8,385 bases of DNA, from NCBI GenBank assembly GCA_049276515.1, contig JBASWO010000169.1, positions 1-8,385 of the forward strand. Direction: 5' to 3'. The notes below the pieces were generated by a model. It did no database searches. It had not been told where the DNA came from and saw only the letters and a list, made by a program, of their open reading frames with translations. Made by a program: the position numbers and the translations under genes. Shown here piece by piece: positions 1 to 7,593 of the stretch. Within the stretch, counting starts at the first letter, position 1. Each line of letters opens with the position of its first letter. This DNA is from JAATFY01 sp049276515. Lineage in GTDB: Bacteria > Pseudomonadota > Alphaproteobacteria > UBA9219.

Positions 1-1959
1 GATCTTGCCAATATTGTGATTTCTGAGGCGAATGGTAAATTAGCAGCCGTGCAAGGACAGGTGCAGTATCTTGAAGGTATGCCGCGCGTTCAAAATGTGA
101 ATGCTGATGCAACTTTTGATTTACAAAAGATGAGTGTCCTCGTCTCGAGCGGTCATATTGGCGATTTGCGCCTGGTGCCCTTTACTTTGCTCATGACGGA
201 TCTTGATACCAATCTTCAGATGATTGAAATACCCCTTAAAGTTGAGGGGCCAATAACAGATGTACTCAAACTCATTGATGAACCGCCTTTGGGATATGCA
301 AACGCTGTAGGACTGTCACCAAGTGATGTGACAGGCAGAGCAAGGGCTACATTGAACTTAAAATTTCCTTTGCTCAAAACATTGCTTGTTAAAGATATCG
401 AGATTAAGGGTCAGGCTGATCTTATAGATTTGGCGTCATCAAAATTACTTAAAGGTATCGATATTACGCAGGGTAATTTGTCCCTTGATCTCAATAAAGA
501 GAGCTTTGCGATTAAAGGTCCTGCTTCTTTAAATAAAGTTCCCTTTAAAATTCTGTGGGAACAAAATTTTAGTACTGATCAGGGCAAGCCATTACGTCAC
601 GCCGAAGTCGAAGGCATGATTGCAGGCGATCAATGGAACCTCCTTGGTATTGAGGCACTCAATGGTACGCGCGGTAGTGTCGCAGCTTTTATAGAGCTGA
701 CACAGCCCAATAAGGAGAAAACGTTCCTTACAGGTAAATTCGATATGACGAGTGCCGAAGTGCATGTTGATCAGCTGAGTTGGAAGAAACCTTCTGCGGT
801 TCCAGCGACATTCAAATTTGCGGCCGAAATGGAGGAAGGCAGGGATACGAAGATTACGTCCCTCGATCTTATTGGCGGCGACGCAAAGATTAAGGGTGAC
901 GCTTTATTATCAGCGGACAATCAATTGCGTGCCCTCAACTTAAATCCGCTGATGATTGGCCGTACCAATGCTGTCATAAAGTTTTGGCAGGAAAAAGATG
1001 AGCCGCATACAGCCCATTATGAGATTGAAGGACAATCGGTCGATGTCAGTGGCATTAAAAGTGGTGGCGATGCTGTGGCTGGCAATAGTAGCGGCAAAGT
1101 CGCTCCCGCTGCCCAGCCGCCTAAGCGCTACAAAATTAAACTAGCCAAACTCTTTACGAGCGAAACGGGATATATTGCAGATCTTCAAGGTCATGCAGCG
1201 CGCGATGATAAGGGATGGAACGAAATTCAACTACAAGGCATGGCGCAGGGTGCGCATAAGCTTAATGTTGATTTAGCGCAGCGTAGCGGCAGTCGTTTTC
1301 TTGCTATTACCTGTGATAATTTTGGTAAGGCCTTGCATGGGCTTGGTTTTACGGACGCCGTCAATGACGGTAAATTAGATATTAGAGGACAGAGCTCACC
1401 CGATAATCCTTATGCCATCCAAGGACGTATGAAAATTGGCCGCTTTGATGTGACCAATCTTCCCATCCTTGCTTTACTGCTTAATGCAACATCACCTTTT
1501 GGCATCGTTGGTCTTCTAACGGATACAATAAGCTTTGAGTCTGCACGTGGTCGCTTCAAATGGGATGGTGATGTTCTCGAGTTTATTGATGCGAGAGTTT
1601 CTGGCCAGTCCCTCGGCCTTAATATTGAAGGCAAAGTGAATACAGAAACCAACACAGCTAATTTGAGTGGCACTGTAGTACCTTTTAGTATGGTCAATCG
1701 CTTCTTAAGCGCTATCCCTTTAATTGGCGATATGCTCACAGGCGGTGATGGCGGTGGCGTGTTGGCCGTCGCCTATACAATTAAGGGTGACCTCTCCCAG
1801 CCCGATGTAAGCGTCAACCCCGTCTCACTCTTAACGCCAGGCTTCCTGCGCAATCTTTTCTTTGGCGGCATTGACGAAGAGGAAGAGCCAACGCAAGAAC
1901 TTCCCAAGGAAGAAAACCCTCCACCACCGGTCATTACAAATTTTAATAAGAAGCCGTGA
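1..1959 (+). CDS. AsmA-like / DUF3971 (YhdP-type) envelope protein, 3' part only
   Basis: The frame is open from base 1 and ends at TGA 1957-1959, so the true start lies to the left. A GTG at base 16 is only an internal in-frame codon. About 650 residues are visible: long alternating beta-type sequence with repeated short 'I-x-G-x-A' and 'L-x-L-x' strands, as in AsmA/TamB-type proteins. The best-recognised part is the AsmA-like C-terminal domain at about bases 1438-1863, with GRFDVTNLPILALLL, then GTVVPFSMVNRFLSAIPLIG, LLTGGDGGG-like glycines and a DVSVNPVSLLTPGFLR segment. Just before it (about 1315-1392) comes an FGKALHGLGFTDAVNDG segment, also typical. The end is an acidic then proline-rich tail (IDEEEEP, NPPPPV). 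Relatives such as E. coli YhdP are inner-membrane-anchored periplasmic proteins implicated in phospholipid movement to the outer membrane. That role here is inferred from family. The N-terminal membrane anchor is outside the window. Confidence 0.85.
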   Translation, partial: DLANIVISEANGKLAAVQGQVQYLEGMPRVQNVNADATFDLQKMSVLVSSGHIGDLRLVPFTLLMTDLDTNLQMIEIPLKVEGPITDVLKLIDEPPLGYANAVGLSPSDVTGRARATLNLKFPLLKTLLVKDIEIKGQADLIDLASSKLLKGIDITQGNLSLDLNKESFAIKGPASLNKVPFKILWEQNFSTDQGKPLRHAEVEGMIAGDQWNLLGIEALNGTRGSVAAFIELTQPNKEKTFLTGKFDMTSAEVHVDQLSWKKPSAVPATFKFAAEMEEGRDTKITSLDLIGGDAKIKGDALLSADNQLRALNLNPLMIGRTNAVIKFWQEKDEPHTAHYEIEGQSVDVSGIKSGGDAVAGNSSGKVAPAAQPPKRYKIKLAKLFTSETGYIADLQGHAARDDKGWNEIQLQGMAQGAHKLNVDLAQRSGSRFLAITCDNFGKALHGLGFTDAVNDGKLDIRGQSSPDNPYAIQGRMKIGRFDVTNLPILALLLNATSPFGIVGLLTDTISFESARGRFKWDGDVLEFIDARVSGQSLGLNIEGKVNTETNTANLSGTVVPFSMVNRFLSAIPLIGDMLTGGDGGGVLAVAYTIKGDLSQPDVSVNPVSLLTPGFLRNLFFGGIDEEEEPTQELPKEENPPPPVITNFNKKP

Positions 1960-1962
1960 ATA

Positions 1963-3192
1963 TTAAAACTTAATCAGGCCATGCTTCTTTTTACCAACAC
2001 TGATACGAATATCGCCTGTTGAGGCTTTGGCTACAGTTGCTGTGATATCTTTTACAGGCTGGCCGCCAATGGATACGCCACCTTGTTCAATCAGACGCTT
2101 TGCTTCACCTTTTGATGCTGCAAAACCAAGCGCTATAATAATATCTGTTACGCTCGAGGTGGTTTGCGTTGCTGTGAAAACAGGTAAATCACCACCCATT
2201 CCACCGCCACCAAAAGTTGCGGCAGCCGTATCAGCAGCCGATTGAGCAGCTTTTTCGCCGTGCGCTAGTTTGGTGGCTTCAAAGGCTAGTATCTTTTTGG
2301 CTTCGTTGATCTCTGCGTCTTTAAGCTTTTCCAATTTGGCAATTTCATCCAAAGGAACATCGGTAAAGAGTTTTAGGAAGCGCCCTACATCGGCATCTTC
2401 AGTGTTGCGCCAAAATTGCCAGTAGTCATAGGGTTTGAGGCGTTCTGCTTTGAGCCAGACAGCGCCATCTGCTGTTTTACCCATCTTAGCGCCTGAGGAT
2501 GTCGTGATTAGTGGTGTTGTGAGACCAAATAATTCGGCATCACGCATACGACGGCCAAGTTCAACACCATTGACGATATTGCCCCATTGGTCCGATCCAC
2601 CCATTTGTAGGCAGCATTGATGACGCTTAAAGAGCTCAACAAAGTCGTAGCCCTGCATAATCATATAATTAAATTCTAAAAAGGTGAGGGGTTGTTCTCG
2701 ATCGAGGCGCATCTTCACTGAGTCAAAGGTCAGCATGCGGTTAATCGTGAAATGGGTGCCGACGTCTCGGAGAAAGGGAATGTAACCAAGGTTATCAAGC
2801 CAATCAGCATTATTGACCATGACGGCATCACTCCCGGTGCTGCCAAAAGTCAGAAAGTTGCTAAAAATACTCTTGATGCTGGCGATGTTATCTTTGATTT
2901 GCTGGTCAGTCAGGAGCTGTCGTGTGGCATCTTTACCAGAGGGATCACCAACTTTGGTTGTACCGCCGCCCATTAATACAATCGGCTTGTGCCCAGTTTG
3001 TTGTAAACGGCGCAAAAGCATGATGCTGACAAGATTGCCAACATGAAGGCTGTCAGCTGTCGCATCAAAGCCAATATAGGCCGTAATAGAAGCCTTTAAT
3101 GCCTTGGCATCCAGGGTCGCTAAATCCGTACATTGATGGATATAGCCGCGATCTGTGAGCAGCTGCAGAAAATCCGACTTTACCTTTACCAT
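1963..3192 (-). CDS. tyrS: Tyrosyl-tRNA synthetase (TyrRS, class Ic)
   Basis: This enzyme charges tRNA-Tyr with tyrosine in the cytoplasm, using ATP. The 409-residue protein is close to the usual bacterial length. The catalytic Rossmann domain carries the HIGH-type motif as HVGN (residues 50-53, in GFDATADSLHVGN). The tyrosine-pocket segment YMIMQGYDF is at 176-184, QMGGSDQWGNI at 196-206, and the KMSKS-type loop reads KMGKT (236-240). A glycine-rich linker (about 328-335) leads to a C-terminal S4 RNA-binding domain (about 349-405, with GEAKRLIEQGGVSIGG). All expected motifs are intact. The start at 3192 is supported by an AAGGA ribosome-binding site eight bases upstream. The gene runs convergent to the AsmA-like gene with only three bases between stop codons, and is divergent from anmK. 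Confidence 0.98.
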   Translation of the reverse strand: MVKVKSDFLQLLTDRGYIHQCTDLATLDAKALKASITAYIGFDATADSLHVGNLVSIMLLRRLQQTGHKPIVLMGGGTTKVGDPSGKDATRQLLTDQQIKDNIASIKSIFSNFLTFGSTGSDAVMVNNADWLDNLGYIPFLRDVGTHFTINRMLTFDSVKMRLDREQPLTFLEFNYMIMQGYDFVELFKRHQCCLQMGGSDQWGNIVNGVELGRRMRDAELFGLTTPLITTSSGAKMGKTADGAVWLKAERLKPYDYWQFWRNTEDADVGRFLKLFTDVPLDEIAKLEKLKDAEINEAKKILAFEATKLAHGEKAAQSAADTAAATFGGGGMGGDLPVFTATQTTSSVTDIIIALGFAASKGEAKRLIEQGGVSIGGQPVKDITATVAKASTGDIRISVGKKKHGLIKF

Positions 3193-3200
3193 CTCTGGAA

Positions 3201-3205
3201 TCCTT
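3201..3205 (-). promoter_or_regulatory. Ribosome-binding site of tyrS
   Basis: Read on the minus strand this is AAGGA (within AGAAGGA), eight bases before the tyrS ATG. It supports the start at 3192 over later methionines. Confidence 0.7.
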
Positions 3206-3231
3206 CTAAACTTTGCGCTAGGATACTAACT

Positions 3232-3235
3232 GAGG
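3232..3235 (+). promoter_or_regulatory. Probable ribosome-binding site of anmK
   Basis: GAGG lies 11 bases before ATG 3247, slightly farther than usual. Together with the protein beginning right before the conserved GLMSGTS motif, it favours 3247 over the in-frame ATGs at 3133 and 3136, which lie inside tyrS. Confidence 0.5.
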
Positions 3236-3246
3236 TTTTTAAAGCT

Positions 3247-4344
3247 ATGAAGCCCAAACTTTTCCGTGCCATTGGCCTTATGAGCGGCACTTCCATTGAC
3301 GGTATTGATGCCGCTTTGGTTGAGACGGACGGGATTCATTATGTTCGGGCACTGGCTTTTCTGCCCAATCCTTATGAAATGTCATTCCGCACGCGGTTGC
3401 GTAGCCATTTGGGTAATCAAAAAGGCTGCAGTGATCCTTCCGTCGCCGCCTTTGAGCGAGAACTGACAGAGATGCATGCTGCTATTGTTCATAGGTTGAT
3501 TAAGCAAGCTAATGGAGAGGGCGCCAATATTGATTTGATCGGTTTTCATGGTCAGACCATTTGGCATCAGCCGCAAAAGCGCTCGACCATTCAGATTGGT
3601 GATGGGGCCTTATTAGCGCGTATGACGCAAATTCCTGTCGTGAATGACTTTCGTACCAATGATGTGAAGGCTGGTGGTAATGGTGCGCCGTTGGTACCTC
3701 TTTATCACCGTGCTTTGGCAACAAAGCTACCGAAGCCAGTTGCCATATTGAATATTGGTGGCGTCTCCAACATCAGTTGGATCGGCGGAGAAGGCGATGA
3801 TGAAATCATGGCTTTTGATGTGGGGCCAGGGAATGCGATGATTGATGATTGGGTCAATCGTCATACAGGCGAGGCCTATGACGAATATGGCTTGCTTGCA
3901 TCCTCGGGTAAAGTGGATGAGAAAACGGTTGATCGTGTTTTGAGCAACCCGTTCTTTAAAAAGAAACCGCCCAAGTCGCTTGATCGCGACACCTTTAAGA
4001 ATTTAGTGCCCAATAATCTCAATTTAAATGATGGTGCGGCTACGCTTACAATGATTACGGCGCGTGCTGTCGCTTTAAGCATGAAATATATGCCCAAGAA
4101 ACCCAATCATCTTTATGTCACAGGTGGTGGCCGGCATAATAATACGCTGATGCGCTGGATACGTGACTTAGCGGCCGTTCCTGTCAGTTCTGTTGATGAT
4201 TTAGGTTGGAGTGGCGATGGCTTGGAAGCAGAGGCTTTTGCTTATCTTGCTGTGCGTTCTCGCTTAGGGCTGCCTCTCAGCGTTCCGGGAACAACAGGTG
4301 TTCCAGAGCCTATGACAGGTGGAAAACTTCACCGGCCTGACTAG
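3247..4344 (+). CDS. anmK: Anhydro-N-acetylmuramic acid kinase
   Basis: AnmK phosphorylates and opens 1,6-anhydro-MurNAc, released by lytic transglycosylases, to MurNAc-6-phosphate in cytoplasmic peptidoglycan recycling. The 365-residue protein matches the family length (about 360-370). Family motifs in order: ATP-binding GLMSGTSIDGID (10-21), GFHGQTIWH (99-107), QIGDG (116-120), VVNDFRTNDVKAGGNGAPLVP split over 131-151, NIGGVSNIS (169-177), DVGPGNAMIDDW (191-202, whose first Asp is probably the catalytic base), SLDRDTF (244-250), VTGGGRHN (291-298) and SGDGLEAEAFAYLA (322-335). Nothing essential is missing. The open frame extends upstream to 3133 inside tyrS, but homology and the GAGG site place the start at 3247. 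No murQ, nagZ or ampG is in the window, so the rest of the pathway must be elsewhere or absent. The stop codon interlocks with that of the convergent transporter gene. Confidence 0.96.
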   Translation: MKPKLFRAIGLMSGTSIDGIDAALVETDGIHYVRALAFLPNPYEMSFRTRLRSHLGNQKGCSDPSVAAFERELTEMHAAIVHRLIKQANGEGANIDLIGFHGQTIWHQPQKRSTIQIGDGALLARMTQIPVVNDFRTNDVKAGGNGAPLVPLYHRALATKLPKPVAILNIGGVSNISWIGGEGDDEIMAFDVGPGNAMIDDWVNRHTGEAYDEYGLLASSGKVDEKTVDRVLSNPFFKKKPPKSLDRDTFKNLVPNNLNLNDGAATLTMITARAVALSMKYMPKKPNHLYVTGGGRHNNTLMRWIRDLAAVPVSSVDDLGWSGDGLEAEAFAYLAVRSRLGLPLSVPGTTGVPEPMTGGKLHRPD

Positions 4345-5567
4345 CGTTCCATAAAATCAAGGTCGCGTGAGAAAGTCTCAGGCAATTTCCAAATAGCTAC
4401 AGCTGTAACTGCAAAGCAGATGACAGCAACAATCGCAATGCTAGTCAAAAGATCATAGGTGGGCTGCAAGCTTGCAATGCCGACCGTATAAAGAATGACC
4501 GAGGCTCGAACAAAATTAGGTGCGGTTGACGTTGCTGTTGCACGAATATTGGTTCCAAATTGCTCAGATGTTGAGGTCATAAAGAGCGTCCAATAACCCG
4601 TAAAGAAGCCGGTGATGAGGAGAAGGCCATAATATTGCGCAGCTGTAATACCGTGAGCTTTCAGGATAATGGCTGTCATGACCATGGTGCCAAAGGCAAA
4701 AGCAGCCATAACTTTTACGCGGTTCTTAAAGATTTGGCTGATAAGGCCGCTAATAAATCCGCCAATCGTAATACCTATATAGTAGCTAACGACTGCCGTT
4801 GAAGCTTTGAGGGGCTCGGCGATACCTAAGGCAACGCCTATTTCAGGTGAGAAAATAACAAGGACGCCGAGTGTAAACCAAATCGGCAAACCAGAGCCGA
4901 TCACAGCTATGTAGCGAACAAAGCGTTTTTTATTATTAAACAGCATTTGGAAATGACCGCGGCGTGGCGCATCAGCCTTATCCATAGCTTTGAACATACC
5001 AGACTCGTTCACAGAAACGCGTAAGGCCAAAAGCAGAAGACCTAAAACACCACCTACGAAATAACAGACGCGCCAATCAAAGGCTTCTGCCATAAAACCA
5101 GCAACCAAGGGGCCAGCTACACCAACGCCAACGACAACGGTCGCGCCATAACCACGGGTTGCTTTGGGAAGGAGTTCGCTGGCTAAGGTAATGCCAACAC
5201 CAATTTCACCGGCAAGGCCAAGACCTGTAAAGAAACGCGCAACCGCATATTGTGGGATGGTCGTGACAAAGGCGTTTGCAATGTTGCCCAGGGAGTAGAG
5301 GAGAATAGTGCCAAAGAGCACCCAGACGCGTCCTCTTTTATCTCCCAAGATACCCCAGACAATACCGCCCACCAGCATGCCGGCCATTTGACTGTTGAGA
5401 AGCAGGGAGCCAACCGACGTGAGTTCCTCACCGCTCAAGCCAAGCGATTGTAGGCTAGAGATGCGAAGCATTGAGAAGAGTTGAAGATCAAAAACGTCGA
5501 CAAAATAACCAAGAGCCGCAACAAGAATGGTGAGGTTTACTCTTTGCTTCTCAGTCAAACGTGCCAT
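4341..5567 (-). CDS. MFS transporter, metabolite:H+ symporter-like, substrate unknown
   Basis: This is a 408-residue inner-membrane carrier with about twelve hydrophobic segments and a central cytoplasmic loop (about 185-215, charged: KADAPRRGH, NNKKR). The first segment carries paired acidic residues, D24 and D27 (GYFVDVFDLQLF), in the position of the D-G-[FY]-D signature of aromatic-acid and related proton symporters. The loop after segment 2 has the MFS motif A core GDKRGR (75-80). Segment 4 contains LGLAGEIGVG (116-125), and GTNIRATATS (338-347) resembles the later signature of the same families. The C-terminus LPETFSRDLDF is also typical. The protein appears complete. It begins 15 bases after hflC with only a weak GGG-type ribosome site, so it is probably cotranscribed with hflKC. 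No neighbour indicates the substrate. The family placement is by motif and is moderate; the MFS call itself is firm. Confidence 0.9.
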   Translation of the reverse strand: MARLTEKQRVNLTILVAALGYFVDVFDLQLFSMLRISSLQSLGLSGEELTSVGSLLLNSQMAGMLVGGIVWGILGDKRGRVWVLFGTILLYSLGNIANAFVTTIPQYAVARFFTGLGLAGEIGVGITLASELLPKATRGYGATVVVGVGVAGPLVAGFMAEAFDWRVCYFVGGVLGLLLLALRVSVNESGMFKAMDKADAPRRGHFQMLFNNKKRFVRYIAVIGSGLPIWFTLGVLVIFSPEIGVALGIAEPLKASTAVVSYYIGITIGGFISGLISQIFKNRVKVMAAFAFGTMVMTAIILKAHGITAAQYYGLLLITGFFTGYWTLFMTSTSEQFGTNIRATATSTAPNFVRASVILYTVGIASLQPTYDLLTSIAIVAVICFAVTAVAIWKLPETFSRDLDFMER

Positions 5568-5582
5568 GACGTACCCAAAAGA

Positions 5583-6443
5583 CTATTTACCAGCCCCAAA
5601 ATACTTAAAGAATTCACCCTCAGGTGACAAGACAAAGGTTGTATTCTCGGCCTTGAAGGATTCGCGGTAAGCAGCAAGTGAGCGCCAGAAAGCAAAGAAC
5701 TGTGGATCACGACCTGTTGTATCAGCCATGATTTCCAACGCCTTGCGATCGCCTTCACCCTTGAGCTTTTCAGCCTGGCCTCTTGCCGTCGCTAAAATGA
5801 CTGTGGCTTGACGATCGGCATCGGCAGTTATTTGAGCAGCGGTTTGCTGGCCTGTAGCCCGAATCTGGGCGGCTTCTTGGGCACGTTGTGAACTCATACG
5901 TGCAAAGACGGCAGCACTGGTTTTTTGCGGAAGATCCGTGCGGCGAATGCGTACATCAACAATCTCAATGCCCAAATCTTTAACTTGTTCATTCACCTGG
6001 CTACGAATTTTAGCCATTACACTGTCGCGATCTTTTGACAAAACGGACGACATTTTAATTGTGCCGAAAACACTGCGCAATGAGGCATTGAGAAGGCTGC
6101 TTAAACGATCTTTAGCAATCGTCTCATTGCGTAAGCGTTGAAAGAAGAGCACAGGGTTGGTGATGCGATAACGTGCAAAAGCATCTACTTCCAAAGGCTT
6201 TTGTTCTTCCATCATTACTTCTTGGCTCGGAGCATCGACAGCCAGAACGCGTTTTTCATAGTAGTTCACGGTCTGAATGAAAGGAATTTTAAAGTGTAGA
6301 CCAGGCTTATCAATAACGCGGACAACATCACGAAATTGAAAGACAATGGCTTGCTGAGTTTGCATAACGACAAACCAGGAGCTTGTAATCAGGATAATCA
6401 AAAAGAAGCTGATCGAGAACCATATGAGATGACGACTATTCAT
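5583..6443 (-). CDS. hflC: HflC, SPFH-domain modulator of FtsH protease
   Basis: HflC pairs with HflK to form a large inner-membrane SPFH assembly that surrounds FtsH and tunes its degradation of membrane proteins. The role is known from E. coli and inferred here. The 286-residue protein has one N-terminal membrane segment (about 6-26), then the SPFH/band-7 domain beginning with QQAIVFQFRDVVRVI (30-44) and PGLHFKIPFIQ (47-57). Next comes NEQVKDLGIEIVDVRIRRTDLP (151-172 in two parts), followed by a long Ala/Gln/Arg-rich coiled coil (about 180-235) and the ending FVLSPEGEFFKYF (270-282), typical of HflC. The start ATG overlaps the hflK stop in an ATGA, indicating translational coupling, and is preceded by a strong AAGGAG. 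Length and motifs are normal for the family. Confidence 0.96.
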   Translation of the reverse strand: MNSRHLIWFSISFFLIILITSSWFVVMQTQQAIVFQFRDVVRVIDKPGLHFKIPFIQTVNYYEKRVLAVDAPSQEVMMEEQKPLEVDAFARYRITNPVLFFQRLRNETIAKDRLSSLLNASLRSVFGTIKMSSVLSKDRDSVMAKIRSQVNEQVKDLGIEIVDVRIRRTDLPQKTSAAVFARMSSQRAQEAAQIRATGQQTAAQITADADRQATVILATARGQAEKLKGEGDRKALEIMADTTGRDPQFFAFWRSLAAYRESFKAENTTFVLSPEGEFFKYFGAGK

Positions 6444-7558
6444 CGGCTGGCTCCTTCAGACTTAGATTTTAAGGCTTCTTGGAGGGGTAAGTATGAGACC
6501 GCGCCTGAGCCTGATTTATCCATAATCACTTTACGTGCATTGCTTAGAATGTCTTCCATAGTCTCTAGATAAAGGCGTTTTGTTGTCACATCACGTGATT
6601 GATTGTAGGCAATCAAAACCTCCTTAAAACGATCAGCATCACCTTGGGCGATCGCAATTTTCTGATCGCGATATGCTAAGGCTTGCTGGGTAATTTTCGA
6701 AGCTTCACCCTTAGCTTCTGGTACGACTTTATTAGCATGTGTTTCTGCTTCATTTTGGAAGCGCTCTTGATCAAGGCGAGCATTGACGACATCTTGGAAG
6801 GCCGATTTCACTTCATCGGGTACAGAAACAGTCTGTAAATTGATCTGGGTGATAACAACACCAGCATTATATTCATCCATCAGGACTTGAAGGCGGCTAC
6901 GTGCCTCATCAGCAATTTGGCTACGACCATCCGTTAAAGCAAATTGGAGTTTATTCTGACCTATAACTTCGCGCATGGCGCTTTCTGCTGCCATTTTCAC
7001 AGTTTGCTCAGGGTCACGGATTTCAAAGAGAAAACGATTAATGTCGCTGACGCGCCAGAAAACAGCAAACTCAACATTAATGATGTTCTCGTCTTGGGTC
7101 AGCATCATGGCTTCTTCAGGTAAATTCACAATACGGTCAGCCGTGCGGCCTGAGCGACGGAAACCGATTTGAATTTCATTCTGAGATGTAACGTTGGGAA
7201 GCAAGACATCTTCGATAGGATAGGGAAGATGGTAGCGTAACCCTGCAGATTCAACGCGATCAAAAGCACCAAAGCGCATGACAACACCAGCTTCGTTGCT
7301 GCCAACTTGGTAAAAGCCACTTAAAATCCAAATGGCAAACAAAACTGAGAAACCAAGGACAAATAGTTGCTGAGGACCGCCGACGTGATTACGCCAGCGA
7401 CGGAAAGATTCACCCAATTGCTGAAAAAACTTATTGAGGTCTGGCGGGGGTGGCACATTAGGTGGTTCGTTGCCGCCAGAAGGCTTGCGAGTGAACGGAT
7501 TGCCACTGGATTTATTATTAGAGGGGCCCCAAGGGCCGTCATTGTTGTTCCAGGACAT
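6440..7558 (-). CDS. hflK: HflK, SPFH-domain modulator of FtsH protease
   Basis: HflK is the partner of HflC in the FtsH-regulating membrane assembly. From the start chosen here it is 372 residues. The cytoplasmic N-tail is rich in Asn, Gly and Pro (MSWNNNDGPWG at 1-11, NVPPPPDLNKFFQQL at 34-48). One membrane segment follows (about 65-81). The SPFH domain starts with QVGSNEAGVVMRFGAF (84-99) and includes GLRYHLPYPIE (106-116), DENIINVEFAVFWRV (156-170) and an AAESAMREVIG helix (190-200). A coiled-coil region (about 260-315, ARLDQERFQNEAE) comes next, then LYLETMEDIL (329-338), typical of HflK. The frame also opens at ATG 7573, adding MRLPS. I prefer 7558 because HflK proteins usually begin M-[PS]-W-N-N. 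Neither ATG has a clear Shine-Dalgarno sequence. The final TGA overlaps the hflC start. Confidence 0.95.
   Translation of the reverse strand: MSWNNNDGPWGPSNNKSSGNPFTRKPSGGNEPPNVPPPPDLNKFFQQLGESFRRWRNHVGGPQQLFVLGFSVLFAIWILSGFYQVGSNEAGVVMRFGAFDRVESAGLRYHLPYPIEDVLLPNVTSQNEIQIGFRRSGRTADRIVNLPEEAMMLTQDENIINVEFAVFWRVSDINRFLFEIRDPEQTVKMAAESAMREVIGQNKLQFALTDGRSQIADEARSRLQVLMDEYNAGVVITQINLQTVSVPDEVKSAFQDVVNARLDQERFQNEAETHANKVVPEAKGEASKITQQALAYRDQKIAIAQGDADRFKEVLIAYNQSRDVTTKRLYLETMEDILSNARKVIMDKSGSGAVSYLPLQEALKSKSEGASR
6451..6456 (-). promoter_or_regulatory. Strong ribosome-binding site of hflC inside the end of hflK
   Basis: AAGGAG on the minus strand, seven bases before the hflC ATG. It lies within the last codons of hflK and, with the ATGA overlap, fixes the hflC start at 6443. 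Confidence 0.8.
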
Positions 7559-7593
7559 GGATGGTAGTCTCATGAATAAGTGAAGAGGGCGGC

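Larger units (their letters stand above)
3193..3246. promoter_or_regulatory. Divergent tyrS/anmK spacer, presumed to hold both promoters
   Basis: Both genes start from this 54-base spacer, so their promoters must lie in or around it unless they are inside the opposite gene. The AT-rich part holds only weak -10 candidates. For tyrS, on the minus strand, TAGTAT (3223-3228) sits 17 bases from a poor -35 TTCATA (3246-3251), which would already be inside anmK. For anmK the candidate is GATACT (3222-3227), with no acceptable -35. I see no T-box, riboswitch or operator palindrome, and the space is too short for a T-box leader. The regulatory role is inferred from gene orientation. Confidence 0.4.

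Noticed and set aside
1410..1739. 109-codon open frame on the minus strand inside the AsmA-like gene
   Set aside because: It lies entirely opposite a well-supported coding frame with recognisable AsmA C-terminal domain sequence. Its own translation is Arg/Ser/Leu/Pro-rich with no recognisable motif.
3133..3246. Longer N-terminus for anmK starting inside tyrS
   Set aside because: The extra residues match nothing in AnmK, would overlap tyrS on the other strand, and the family begins only a few residues before GLMSGTS, which fits ATG 3247.
4341..5567. The MFS gene as an AmpG anhydromuropeptide permease, forming a recycling pair with anmK
   Set aside because: AmpG proteins are longer (about 490 residues in E. 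coli) with extra membrane segments. This 408-residue protein has symporter-type signatures in segments 1 and 4, and it is convergent to anmK rather than in an operon with it.
7523..7540. GC-rich stem (GGGGCCCC and GGCCC/GGGCC) as a terminator or operator
   Set aside because: It encodes the family-typical GPWGP segment of HflK, has no following T-tract, and sits at the start rather than the end of a gene.
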